DNA from: Heliomicrobium undosum
Lineage (GTDB): Bacteria; Bacillota; Desulfitobacteriia; Heliobacteriales; Heliobacteriaceae
DNA length: 32,867 nucleotides
Direction of reading: 5' to 3'
NCBI RefSeq assembly: GCF_009877425.1
Contig: NZ_WXEY01000029.1
Span: 1 to 32,867, forward strand
Part shown: one piece after another, positions 15,533 through 22,878 of the stretch
Layout of the letters: the number at the start of each line of letters is the position of its first letter
Numbering within the stretch: the first letter of the stretch is position 1
Translations under genes and position numbers: made by a program
The notes under the pieces: model-generated
Seen by the model: only the letters and a program-made list of their open reading frames with translations
Databases searched by the model: none
Told to the model about the DNA's origin: nothing

Positions 15533-17221
15533 TCACAGAGAAAGCCCTATAGGAATCGTAAAAAAGAAGGATGCCCCGCCGCCTTCCCGGTTTTCGACTC
15601 CGACCTGACCGCCATGGCTTTCTACGATCGCCTTGACGATGGCCAGTCCGAGACCGGTGCCGGGTGTCTTGCGGCTGCGCGACTTTTCTCCCCGGTAAAA
15701 GCGTTCCCAGACGCGGTTCAGATCGGCTTCCGCCAGCCCCGGACCGCTGTCATCGACGGAGAAGCGCACCGATTGCCCCTGCGCGGCCAGCCCCAAAGCG
15801 ACCTCGCCGCCGGTTGGCGTGTGGCGCAGGGCGTTATCGACGAGGTTGATCAAGGCCTGGGTCAGCCGGTCCGGATCGGCGTGAATCATGGGGAGGGCGA
15901 GATTACCCTGACAGGCAGGGCAGGTCAAGCGGATCTGCCGCTCTTCCGCCGCGCCGGCCAGTTTGCGGGCCACGCCGTTGATCAACGCCTCCGGGTCCAC
16001 GGCTTCTCGCTTTAACTCGAAGTAGCCTGATTCCAATTGGGCCAGTTGCAGCATATCCTGGACGAGCCGCTGCATCCGGTCCGTTTCTTCGAGGATGATC
16101 TCGGCCATCTGGCGGCGATCATCCGGTGTCTTCGCCATGTCGTCCCGCAACGCCTCGGCGTAGCCCTGGATCAGAAACAGGGGGGTGCGCAGGTCATGGG
16201 AGACGTTGGCCGCCAGGTCGCGCATGCTCTGCATCCCCCGGGCCAACTGGTCGTTCTTGTCTTCCAACTGCCGCAGGCTGATCGAGAGCTCGCTCGACAG
16301 GGAGTTCAGCGTCTCTCCCAAACGACCGATCTCGTCGTCGCCCTCCACCGGCGCCCGGTGGTTGAATTCGCGGCGTCGCATCTGTTCCGCCGCCGCATGC
16401 AGCGCCGTCAGGGGGCGGGCGACTTTCTTCGAGAGCAGATAGGCGACCAGCGCCGAGAGCAGCAGGGTCAAGGCGCCGGCGCCGAAGACCCAGGCGCGAA
16501 CGGCCGCGATAGTATCGTGGATGGGTTGCAATGCCCGGAAGGCGAAGACAACCCTGTCTACGTTGTCACCCGCCCGGTGTGGAACAGCGACGGAAAGGGC
16601 GGGAATATCGCCGGCGCCTCTGGCGGGAAACCCGTTGGCGGCCCCGAAAGCGGTCAGCGGAGCCTGGCGGATGACGATTTCGCCGCCCAGCAAACGCTCC
16701 TTTTCCTGAGGCGTCAGTTCAATCCGGGTCAAAGCCATGCCCATCCTGGGCGCGCCGCCGTTTCCCGAATCAGTGATCTCTGAGGCGCTTCCGTCTCCTT
16801 CTGCAAAAGGGGGACAGGTCTCCTGACCGGAACCAGAACCGCCGCCCATCCGCCAGGCGCCCCAGCGAAAACGAGGACCTCCTCGCGGAGACGGTCCGGT
16901 CGCAGCGCCCGGCGGGGAGGCCGACATCCATGGCGGACCTCCATAGGCGCTCAGCACGTCGGTCACATTCCCCTCGCGATCGCAGAGAAGGATCAAAGCG
17001 TCCGAATCGGCGGCGATGGCGATGGCCAGCCGTTTCGCTGTCGCCGGGTCTTCCTCCATGGCGACGAGACTGGCCTGGGCGACGAGTTCGTCTGTTTCCC
17101 TGTGAATATAGTAATCGGCGAAAAAAGCGGAAAAGAGCCACGCCACGACCAGCAGAAGGACCAGCGAAAAGCTGGCCAGCGTGAGCCAGAACTTACCGAC
17201 GATGCTGCCTGTGATTTTCAT
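15533..17221 (-). CDS. Sensor histidine kinase
   Basis: This 562-residue membrane sensor has two membrane segments (about 11-34 and 244-264) and an outside domain of about 210 residues. Within the latter, residues 93-160 form a Gly/Pro/Ser-rich stretch that looks disordered. A HAMP linker follows (about 265-318), then the dimerisation/phosphoacceptor region with His342 in NVSHDLRTPL. The ATPase domain has the N box (LVDNALRHTP), G1 (DDSGPGL), F box (VWERFYRG) and G2 (GTGLGLAIV). It should phosphorylate the response regulator whose stop codon overlaps its ATG (17218-17221). The signal is unknown; a nearby htrA suggests an envelope cue. Confidence 0.92.
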   Translation of the reverse strand: MKITGSIVGKFWLTLASFSLVLLLVVAWLFSAFFADYYIHRETDELVAQASLVAMEEDPATAKRLAIAIAADSDALILLCDREGNVTDVLSAYGGPPWMSASPPGAATGPSPRGGPRFRWGAWRMGGGSGSGQETCPPFAEGDGSASEITDSGNGGAPRMGMALTRIELTPQEKERLLGGEIVIRQAPLTAFGAANGFPARGAGDIPALSVAVPHRAGDNVDRVVFAFRALQPIHDTIAAVRAWVFGAGALTLLLSALVAYLLSKKVARPLTALHAAAEQMRRREFNHRAPVEGDDEIGRLGETLNSLSSELSISLRQLEDKNDQLARGMQSMRDLAANVSHDLRTPLFLIQGYAEALRDDMAKTPDDRRQMAEIILEETDRMQRLVQDMLQLAQLESGYFELKREAVDPEALINGVARKLAGAAEERQIRLTCPACQGNLALPMIHADPDRLTQALINLVDNALRHTPTGGEVALGLAAQGQSVRFSVDDSGPGLAEADLNRVWERFYRGEKSRSRKTPGTGLGLAIVKAIVESHGGQVGVENREGGGASFFFTIPIGLSL

Positions 17222-17940
17222 GGATTAACCTCGAATTTATAGCCGCTGCCGCGAACGGTGCCCACATAGCTCGCTACAGCGGGAGAGAGGCGGGAGAGTT
17301 TTTCCCGCAGCCGGCGAACATGGGTATCCACTGTCCGGCTGTCGCCGGCAAATTCATAGCCCCAGACCCGGTCGAGGAGCAGATCACGGCTCAAAACCCT
17401 GCCTGCGTTCTGGGCCAGGTACAGCAGCAGGTCATATTCCAGCGGCGAAAGGGAGAGCGTTTCGCCTTTGACCACCGCTTTGCGGCCTTCCGGATAGAGG
17501 CTGAGCTCAGGAAAATGAAGACCCTTCTCCGTCGCCGCCTCCTGGGCGTCGTCCCTCTGCGGCGGCGTCGATGAACGCCGGCGAAGCAGGGCTTTGACGC
17601 GCAGGACGAGTTCTCGGGGGCTGAAGGGCTTGATCACATAGTCATCGGCGCCCAATTCAAAGCCCAGGACACGGTCCGATTCCTCTCCCCGGGCCGTCAG
17701 GATCAGGATAGGCACCTCCGAAAACTCGCGGATCTTGCGGCAGGTGGTCCACCCGTCGAGGCCCGGCATCATCAGATCAAGGATGACCAGGTCGACCTTC
17801 CCTTGTCGCAGGATCTCCAACGCCGGACGGCCTTCTTCCGCCTCGACGACGCAAAAGGACTCCTGTTCAAGAAACAGGCGCAACATGCGCCGGATTTTCT
17901 CTTCATCTTCCACTAACAACACGGTAGTATCCTTGTTCAC
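17218..17940 (-). CDS. OmpR/PhoB-family response regulator
   Basis: This 240-residue protein has a receiver domain with the acidic pair EDE (11-13), phosphoacceptor Asp55 in LVILDLMMPG, the conserved Thr in ILTARGEE and Lys in YVIKPF. It is followed by a winged-helix DNA-binding domain (about 140-237: LSPLEYDLLLYLAQNAGRVLSRDLLLDRVWGY, then RTVDTHVRRLREKL and VRGSGYKF). It is translationally coupled to the sensor kinase (ATGA overlap). Start is GTG with a clear GGAGGTG ribosome site. It is divergent from htrA across 120 bases. Confidence 0.93.
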   Translation of the reverse strand: MNKDTTVLLVEDEEKIRRMLRLFLEQESFCVVEAEEGRPALEILRQGKVDLVILDLMMPGLDGWTTCRKIREFSEVPILILTARGEESDRVLGFELGADDYVIKPFSPRELVLRVKALLRRRSSTPPQRDDAQEAATEKGLHFPELSLYPEGRKAVVKGETLSLSPLEYDLLLYLAQNAGRVLSRDLLLDRVWGYEFAGDSRTVDTHVRRLREKLSRLSPAVASYVGTVRGSGYKFEVNP

Positions 17941-17998
17941 CGGGTTACACCTCCTCTGCCTCTTATTTTACAAATAATTCTACGGCAACGCGATGTTC

Positions 17999-18027
17999 TT
18001 GAAGCAATCTCCCATCAGTATTATAAT
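17999..18027 (+). promoter_or_regulatory. Sigma-A-type promoter for htrA
   Basis: TTGAAG (17999-18004), a 17-base spacer and a perfect TATAAT (18022-18027) lie about 35 bases before the htrA start codon, inside the gap shared with the response-regulator gene. Confidence 0.7.
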
Positions 18028-18060
18028 TTTGACGAAAAAAGAAAAAAGGAGAGTTTAGAC

Positions 18061-19107
18061 TTGAGAAGACGACAAATCTGCGCCATTGTTCTTTCTTTCC
18101 TTTTTGTAGCGCTCCTGGGCGGTCTTTTGCCGGCAGGCGGAACCGGCCTTACGAGCGCCTGGGCCTCCGACTCGCCCTATCCGGGCATCTTCAACTGGCC
18201 CGTGCCCCGCATCGCCAAATCAGCCGGACCGGCCATCGTGTCCATCACCAACATGGGCGAGAGCATCAGTGAAAAAATGGTGGAGCAATCGTCCGGCTCC
18301 GGCGTGATCATCGACGCTGAAAAAGGCTATATCGTCACCAATAACCATGTGGTGGAAGGGGCGCAGGCCCTTCAGGTGGGACTGGCCGATGGGCGCGCCC
18401 TCCAAGGCCGCATCGTCGGGAGAGATGTGCGTTCCGACTTGGCTGTCGTCAAAATCGACACGGACAACCTGACAGCTGTTCCCGTGGGGAATTCCGATTC
18501 CCTGGAGGTGGGGGAACTGGTGGTGGCCATCGGCAACCCGCTGGGGAAAGAGTTTGCCCGCACCGTCACCCACGGGATTGTGAGCGCCCTGGATCGAACC
18601 CTGGAAGTGGATGACGTCCGCTTGAAGGTGATTCAGACGGATGCGGCCATCAATCCCGGCAACTCGGGCGGCGGTCTCTTCAACTCGCGGGGAGAGTTGA
18701 TCGGCATCAACAGCGCCAAGATCGGCCTGAAGGGGGTCGAGGGGATGGGTTTTGCCATCCCTGTGAATGTGGCCAAACCGATCGTGCAGCAGTTGATCGC
18801 CCAGGGCTATGTGGCCCGACCCTGGCTCGGCGTTGAGGGCGTCTTTATCACCGAGGCCGCCTCTCAGTATTACGAATTGCCGCAGGGCTTCTACATACGA
18901 AAGGTGAGTTCCGGCAGTCCGGCGGCGGCGGCGGGACTCCGGCGGGGTGACATCATCACGGCCCTTGACGACAACGGTTTCAGCAGCGCCCGGGAGTTCT
19001 CCAACCTGATCGCCGCTCATGCCGTAGGCGATAAGATCAACCTGACCGTGTTCCGCAAGGGGCAGCAGATCACCCTAGAGGCAGCGCTGACGCAACTGCC
19101 GAGATAG
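18061..19107 (+). CDS. HtrA/DegP-type serine protease with one PDZ domain
   Basis: This 348-residue S1C protease has an N-terminal signal or anchor segment (residues 7-25) and possible cleavage near AWAS-DS. The catalytic triad is His96 (TNNHVVEG), Asp126 (SDLAVVK) and Ser202 (GNSGGG), and one PDZ domain lies at about 260-345 (RPWLGVEG, then SPAAAAGLRRGDIITALD). HtrA proteases degrade or refold damaged proteins outside the membrane. Start is TTG 18061 after AAAGGAGAG. It lies next to a two-component system transcribed the other way and is followed by a terminator shared with the DUF2680 gene, an arrangement that suggests envelope-stress control. Confidence 0.93.
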   Translation: MRRRQICAIVLSFLFVALLGGLLPAGGTGLTSAWASDSPYPGIFNWPVPRIAKSAGPAIVSITNMGESISEKMVEQSSGSGVIIDAEKGYIVTNNHVVEGAQALQVGLADGRALQGRIVGRDVRSDLAVVKIDTDNLTAVPVGNSDSLEVGELVVAIGNPLGKEFARTVTHGIVSALDRTLEVDDVRLKVIQTDAAINPGNSGGGLFNSRGELIGINSAKIGLKGVEGMGFAIPVNVAKPIVQQLIAQGYVARPWLGVEGVFITEAASQYYELPQGFYIRKVSSGSPAAAAGLRRGDIITALDDNGFSSAREFSNLIAAHAVGDKINLTVFRKGQQITLEAALTQLPR

Positions 19108-19162
19108 TCCGACAAGACAGGTTTCTAAAATTAGGATAGATTAGGATAGAAATAGGGTAGCG

Positions 19163-19193
19163 AAAAAGCGGAAGGGGCGACCTTCCGCTTTTT
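19163..19193. terminator. Bidirectional terminator between htrA and the DUF2680 gene
   Basis: AAAAAGCGGAAGG-GGCGA-CCTTCCGCTTTTT is a perfect 13-bp stem with A and T runs on both sides, serving both converging genes. Just before it the sequence TTAGGATAGA occurs twice in tandem (about 19131-19150). Confidence 0.85.
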
Positions 19194-19201
19194 CCGTGGG
19201 A

Positions 19202-19558
19202 TCAATTTGCCGGTTGTGTCGTCGCTGGTCCGCCCATACAGCCGCCTGCGCCGGGACCAAAACCGCCCCGTCCGCCGAAGCCAGGACCACGGTTGCCGAA
19301 GCCGGCCATTCCGCCGTTTTTCAGGCGGTACTCGGCCATCTGGTCCATCCGTTCCTTCATTTGCTTGCCTTGTTCCGGTGTCAGTTGGCCAAACTCGACA
19401 TACTTGTCGATCATCTGCTTGCGCAGGTCGATCATCTGCTTGTGCATCTGGGTGATCTCCTGCTGCTGCGCGTCCGTCAGCGCCGCATAGGCCGTCGGCA
19501 GGGCCACCGTCAGCGCCAGCATGATCGCCACGGCGATGACCCATTTTCTTCGCATCAT
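19202..19558 (-). CDS. Secreted DUF2680 (YckD-like) protein
   Basis: This 118-residue protein has a clear signal peptide (MMRRK followed by a hydrophobic run ending in PTAYA-AL, cleavage after about residue 25). The mature part is helical (QQEITQMHKQMIDLRKQMIDKYVEFGQLTPEQGKQMKERM), then a Gly/Phe-rich tail (GFGNRGPGFGGRGGFGPGAGG). The helical part matches DUF2680/YckD, whose role is unknown. The LTPEQ motif recalls the LTxxQ motifs of the unrelated or distantly similar CpxP/Spy chaperones. Start is ATG with AGGAGG seven bases upstream. A promoter-like -10 and an inverted repeat lie upstream. Confidence 0.8.
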   Translation of the reverse strand: MMRRKWVIAVAIMLALTVALPTAYAALTDAQQQEITQMHKQMIDLRKQMIDKYVEFGQLTPEQGKQMKERMDQMAEYRLKNGGMAGFGNRGPGFGGRGGFGPGAGGCMGGPATTQPAN

Positions 19559-19601
19559 TCTCGCACCTCCTAAGTTTTTCAGGTCCTCTTTCCTTGATCC
19601 T

Positions 19602-19657
19602 AGTATACCCCCGCAATTTGTCGGCTCAGTAACGACCTTGTGACAGTTCTGTTACAA
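19602..19657 (-). promoter_or_regulatory. Candidate activated promoter with inverted-repeat operator
   Basis: Reading the minus strand, a TATACT -10 (19602-19607) has no good -35 element. Upstream lies the inverted repeat TTGTGACAG-TT-CTGTTACAA (19638-19657, given on the plus strand, 8 of 9 pairs), centred about 50 bases before the expected start. A poor -35 with a palindrome just upstream is the layout of an activator-dependent promoter. The repeat could equally serve the plus-strand gene at 19825, though it is farther away. Confidence 0.45.
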
Positions 19658-19759
19658 TTGAACGCGCTGTTTGCCCGTTGGTTCTGTGTGTCGCAACAGG
19701 GTAAGGCGAGCTGGTAAATGTAGGTGTTTTGTGGAAGAAATGTTCATGTTCCGTCTAAA

Positions 19760-19788
19760 TTGAATTTGTTTTCACAAACACATAAAAT
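19760..19788 (+). promoter_or_regulatory. Sigma-A-type promoter for the gene at 19825
   Basis: TTGAAT (19760-19765), a 17-base spacer and TAAAAT (19783-19788) lie about 36 bases before the ATG. The spacer contains the small inverted repeat TTTGT-TTTC-ACAAA, offset by a base. Confidence 0.6.
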
Positions 19789-19824
19789 AAAGATGAGCCC
19801 CATGTTGAATCGAGGTGGAGACAG

Positions 19825-20010
19825 ATGATTGGCAAGCTTGTTGTGACACTGCTTTCCGGGGCGGCGGCCTACTCCTATGCGGAGAAAAAATACAACCAAT
19901 TGACGGAACGCAAGATCGTAGAAGGATTGCAGTTGCTCCGGCCTGTTGTGACGGCCCTCTGCGAGAATGAACGCAAGCGCGTCGGCGTCGAATGTTCATC
20001 GGCCCGCTGA
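19825..20010 (+). CDS. Small protein of unknown function
   Basis: This 61-residue protein is not one I recognise. Its first 17 residues are mildly hydrophobic (IGKLVVTLLSGAAAYSYA) and could be a membrane anchor; the rest is charged and helical (EKKYNQLTERKIVEGLQLLRPVVTALCENERKR). A good ribosome site (GAGGTGGAG) and a well-formed promoter support it as a real gene. The PPK2 gene follows 137 bases later. Confidence 0.6.
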   Translation: MIGKLVVTLLSGAAAYSYAEKKYNQLTERKIVEGLQLLRPVVTALCENERKRVGVECSSAR

Positions 20011-20147
20011 ATATCAAAAAGACAGAACCAACAGACCGGCGTCTTCGGACAGCCGGTCTTTCGCCATTTTTTACGCGGCAGTTCGCAGGCAGGCCAGCCC
20101 ATGGTATACTGAATGACAAAAGGAAGGTTTTGGAGGAGGGAGCGCCG

Positions 20148-20894
20148 GTGCGCCTTGCTGATGTGGATTTGAAAGCCCGCATCCCTGAAAGGGAGTATGA
20201 GGAACGGCTGCGCAAACTGCAGTTGGACTTGCTGAAATACCAGTTTCGCATGATCGAGGAAAAGGTGCCCGTCCTCCTCGTCTTCGAGGGATGGGACGCC
20301 GCCGGCAAGGGAGGCGTCATCCGGCGCATCACCGAACAGATGGATCCCCGGAACTACCATGTTCATCCCATCGGCGCCCCGAGCCCGGAGGAGATGCGTC
20401 ATCACTACCTGCGCCGCTTCTGGCTTCGCCTGCCCAAAGCCGGCGAGATGGGGATTTTTGATCGCAGTTGGTATGGCAGGGTGATGGTGGAACGGGTGGA
20501 AAAGCTCTGCCCGAAAGAGGCCTGGAAGCGCGCCTACGCCGAGATCAACGAGTTTGAAAAGATGCTCGTCAGCGACGGGACACTGTTGATCAAGTTTTTC
20601 CTGCACATCTCCCCGGAGGAGCAACTCCGCCGTTTCCGCGACCGCGAGACCAACCCCTACAAACGCTGGAAGATCACCAAGGAGGACTGGCGCAACCGGG
20701 ACAAGTGGGAGGAATACGAGGAAGCCATTGAAGAGATGCTGGAAAAGACCCATACGGCCTTAGCTCCCTGGCACCTCATCTCAGGGGAGCAGAAGAAATG
20801 GGCCCGCATTCAGACCATGGAGGTCATCCTCGATCATTACAAGCGGGTCTTCCGCCAGGGCAAGGAGTGTATCGCCACAGGATGTCATCGATAG
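20148..20894 (+). CDS. Polyphosphate kinase 2 family protein
   Basis: This protein of about 248 residues is a single-domain PPK2. Motifs are Walker [10 protein letters not shown] (48-56), the [15 protein letters not shown] lid/Walker B region with LIKFFLHIS, and the [20 protein letters not shown] stretch. PPK2 enzymes use polyphosphate to phosphorylate nucleoside mono- or diphosphates, or the reverse. Substrate class (AMP or ADP/GDP) cannot be told by eye. Start: GTG 20148 follows GGAGGAGGG at good distance. The frame is open back to 19992, but that part lies over the end of the small upstream gene and does not resemble PPK2. Its stop overlaps the RNase HI start region by 13 bases. Confidence 0.88.
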   Translation: MRLADVDLKARIPEREYEERLRKLQLDLLKYQFRMIEEKVPVLLVFEGWDAAGKGGVIRRITEQMDPRNYHVHPIGAPSPEEMRHHYLRRFWLRLPKAGEMGIFDRSWYGRVMVERVEKLCPKEAWKRAYAEINEFEKMLVSDGTLLIKFFLHISPEEQLRRFRDRETNPYKRWKITKEDWRNRDKWEEYEEAIEEMLEKTHTALAPWHLISGEQKKWARIQTMEVILDHYKRVFRQGKECIATGCHR

Positions 20895-21370
20895 CCATGT
20901 CACAAGCGAAGCGAAGAGAAGTGACCATCTACACAGACGGCGCCTGTCTCGGCAATCCTGGACCAGGCGGCTACGGCGCCGTGCTGATCTATGGTGAGCA
21001 TCGCAAAGAGCTGTCCGAGGGGTTCCGGGACACCACCAACAACCGCATGGAGATGCTGGCGGCCATCAAGGCGCTGGAAGCCTTGAAGGAACCCTGTCAG
21101 GTCGTCTTGTACAGCGATTCGCGTTATCTCGTCGATGCTGTCACCCAGGGCTGGGCCAAGCGCTGGAAGGCCAACGGCTGGATGCGCAACAAAAAGGATC
21201 CGGCGCTGAACGTTGACCTCTGGGAGCGGTTGCTCCAACTGTTGGAGCGCCATCAAGTCGAATTCCGCTGGGTGAAAGGACATGCCGGAAATCCGGAGAA
21301 CGAACGCTGCGACAAGTTGGCTACCACCGCCGCCGCCCGTCCTGATTTGCCCCTGGATGTGCGCAGGTGA
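20882..21370 (+). CDS. rnhA: Ribonuclease HI
   Basis: RNase HI cuts the RNA strand of RNA-DNA hybrids. The 162-residue protein shows the DEDD active site: Asp19 ([15 protein letters not shown]), Glu57 (NNRMEMLA), Asp79 (LYSDSRYLV) and Asp144 (NERCDKLA), plus the basic [15 protein letters not shown] handle region and the HAGNPEN motif. Start: ATG 20882, 14 bases after GGAG, is chosen. ATG 20897 gives a protein five residues shorter but has no ribosome site. It overlaps the end of the PPK2 gene, so the two are coupled. Confidence 0.93.
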   Translation: MSSIAMSQAKRREVTIYTDGACLGNPGPGGYGAVLIYGEHRKELSEGFRDTTNNRMEMLAAIKALEALKEPCQVVLYSDSRYLVDAVTQGWAKRWKANGWMRNKKDPALNVDLWERLLQLLERHQVEFRWVKGHAGNPENERCDKLATTAAARPDLPLDVRR

Positions 21371-21380
21371 TAAATCGAAT

Positions 21381-21416
21381 CCCTTTCTGGGCAAACTGAC
21401 AGCAAAGGGAGCCCAG
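21381..21416 (+). promoter_or_regulatory. Interleaved helices over a ribosome site
   Basis: CCCTTT (21381-21386) can pair with AAAGGG (21404-21409), and CTGGGC (21387-21392) with GCCCAG (21411-21416). The pairs are interleaved, so they would form either two alternative hairpins or a tight pseudoknot. Both cover the purine-rich stretches serving as ribosome site for the short frame at 21421. Confidence 0.35.
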
Positions 21417-21420
21417 GAGC

Positions 21421-21531
21421 GTGAGCCTGATGCGCGTCAAGTGGATGTGGATCGCCGGAGGCCTCGGGTACCTGATCCTTCTCTACAGCGCCATGAATCT
21501 GATCATGGGGTGGATGCTCTCCGGCATATAG
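21421..21531 (+). CDS. Very short predicted single-pass membrane protein
   Basis: A 36-codon frame starts with GTG 21421 (or ATG 21430, ten bases after AGGAG). It codes for a basic start (LMRVKWMW) followed by one hydrophobic helix (IAGGLGYLILLYSAMNLI) and a short tail, ending just before a strong terminator. I recognise no family. The position between RNase HI and a terminator, plus an available ribosome site, support translation, but the evidence is slight. Confidence 0.45.
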   Translation: MSLMRVKWMWIAGGLGYLILLYSAMNLIMGWMLSGI

Positions 21532-21537
21532 ACACAA

Positions 21538-21567
21538 AAAAAAATCACCTGTCAGGGTGATTTTTTT
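21538..21567 (+). terminator. Rho-independent terminator
   Basis: AAAAAAATCACC pairs with GGTGATTTTTTT around a TGTCAG loop. It ends the PPK2-rnhA-small ORF transcript and precedes the amidase gene. Confidence 0.85.
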
Positions 21568-21657
21568 GCGGCAAACAGCGTGCAGTCACTGTCAGTCCCC
21601 CTGTGAACAGAAGCTACATAAAATGGAAACCAGGGACGGGGAAAGGGGGAGTCGTCC

Positions 21658-22509
21658 TTGGTGAAAGTGATCATTGACCCCGGCCATGGCGGGTTCGATC
21701 CGGGGGCGCTGGGACCGACAGGCTTGCGGGAGGCTGACGTCAATCTGGCTGTGGCGAAACGGGTGGCTAACTTGCTGTCGCCGTCGGTCCAGGCGGTGTT
21801 GACGAGGGACGGCGATACTTCGCCAGGCACAGATGTGAACACCGATCTGCAGGCCCGGGCGACCATTGCCAATGGCGCCGGCGCAGATTACTTTGTCAGC
21901 ATCCACTGCAACGCCGCTGACAGCCCGGCGGCCAATGGCACAGAGGTCTACTGTTACAAGTTTGGCGGCAAAGGGGAGCAACTGGCGAGGGCGATCGCCG
22001 GGTTTTTGGTCCCCGCCCTGGGATTGCGCGATCGCGGGGTGAAAGAAGCCAACTTCTATGTCCTGCGCAGAACCGTCATGCCGGCTGTCTTGATCGAACT
22101 GGCTTTTATCACCAACACGGTTGAAGAGTCACTGCTCCGTTCGCCCCTTTTTCAAGCCAAGGCGGCCGAAGCCATCGCCCAGGGGATTCGCGCCTTTCTC
22201 GGGATCAGCGATCCTGTCAATGGGGGGAACGAAGCACCGTCTGGTGAAGAACTGCCAAGTGAAACACCCGGTTCCGGAGGAGGGACGCCGATGCCGGCTC
22301 CAGGACCTTTCAAGGACGTTGCCTTAGATCGCCCGACAGCCGCAGCCATCGCCAGGGCCCTTGAGCGCGGTCTCATCCGCGGCGACAGCGACGGCCGTTT
22401 TCGCCCTTCAGACCCGCTGTCGAGAGAAGAGGCGGTCCTGTTGATCGATCGCACCACCGACTACCTTTTGGCCAAGGTCAAAGCGGCAGGGATCAACATC
22501 GACGAATAG
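21658..22509 (+). CDS. N-acetylmuramoyl-L-alanine amidase with one SLH domain, no signal peptide
   Basis: The amidase_3 domain fills residues 2-180. Zinc ligands are His10 (DPGHGG), Glu25 (LREADVNL) and His83 (VSIHCNA), with catalytic Glu147 (AVLIELAFITN). It splits the bond between muramic acid and L-alanine in peptidoglycan. A Ser/Gly/Pro-rich linker leads to one S-layer homology domain (about 219-268: FKDVALDRPTAAAIARALERG, then GRFRPSDPLSREEAVLL). The protein starts directly in the first strand of the catalytic domain and has no signal peptide. Start is TTG 21658 or GTG 21661, after GGGGGAG. A signal-less amidase fits a mother-cell lysis or phage-type role, but the SLH domain suggests the wall, an unresolved conflict. 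Confidence 0.88.
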   Translation: MVKVIIDPGHGGFDPGALGPTGLREADVNLAVAKRVANLLSPSVQAVLTRDGDTSPGTDVNTDLQARATIANGAGADYFVSIHCNAADSPAANGTEVYCYKFGGKGEQLARAIAGFLVPALGLRDRGVKEANFYVLRRTVMPAVLIELAFITNTVEESLLRSPLFQAKAAEAIAQGIRAFLGISDPVNGGNEAPSGEELPSETPGSGGGTPMPAPGPFKDVALDRPTAAAIARALERGLIRGDSDGRFRPSDPLSREEAVLLIDRTTDYLLAKVKAAGINIDE

Positions 22510-22520
22510 AGCCTTTTCCG

Positions 22521-22700
22521 CTACCGCGGCGGGTTGGGAATGATTCCCGTCAAAACGAGGATGTAAAGGACCATCGTCAGATAAAAGGCGCCTGCCGCGC
22601 CCATCTTCCAGGGGGTTTGGGAACGGAAGCCAGGGATCATCGTCAAAATGCTGCTTTTTTCCGGCTCACTTTGGGGCCGGGCTTTTTTTTGATTTGCCAT
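22521..22700 (-). CDS. Small single-pass membrane protein, unknown
   Basis: This 59-residue protein has a polar, basic N-terminus (MANQKKARPQSEPEKSS) and one hydrophobic helix near the end (MGAAGAFYLTMVLYILVLTG) followed by IIPNPPR. I recognise no named family. Start: ATG 22700 has a very good AAGGAG ribosome site. The frame is open upstream to 22976, but that part is Pro/Arg-rich and does not look coding. It converges with the amidase gene, with 11 bases between the stops. Confidence 0.65.
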   Translation of the reverse strand: MANQKKARPQSEPEKSSILTMIPGFRSQTPWKMGAAGAFYLTMVLYILVLTGIIPNPPR

Positions 22701-22878
22701 GGGAGATCTCCTTCCTGCCGGACACCGGATCATCGGGCTGTCCGAAACGGTATTTACCAAGAGAATATCATACTGCGCCCAGTCAGGATAGGGTGGACCT
22801 TGTTTCGCCTTGAATAGAATGGATAGAAAGGGATATCGAAAGAAAAACAGCCGCTGCGGCGGCGGGGGAGTGGGGCCG

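Noticed and set aside
18220-19020. A 266-codon frame antisense to htrA
   Set aside because: It is a shadow frame; htrA has its full catalytic triad and promoter.
19992-20147. Upstream extension of the PPK2 frame
   Set aside because: It does not resemble PPK2, overlaps another small gene and lacks a ribosome site; GTG 20148 has a strong one.
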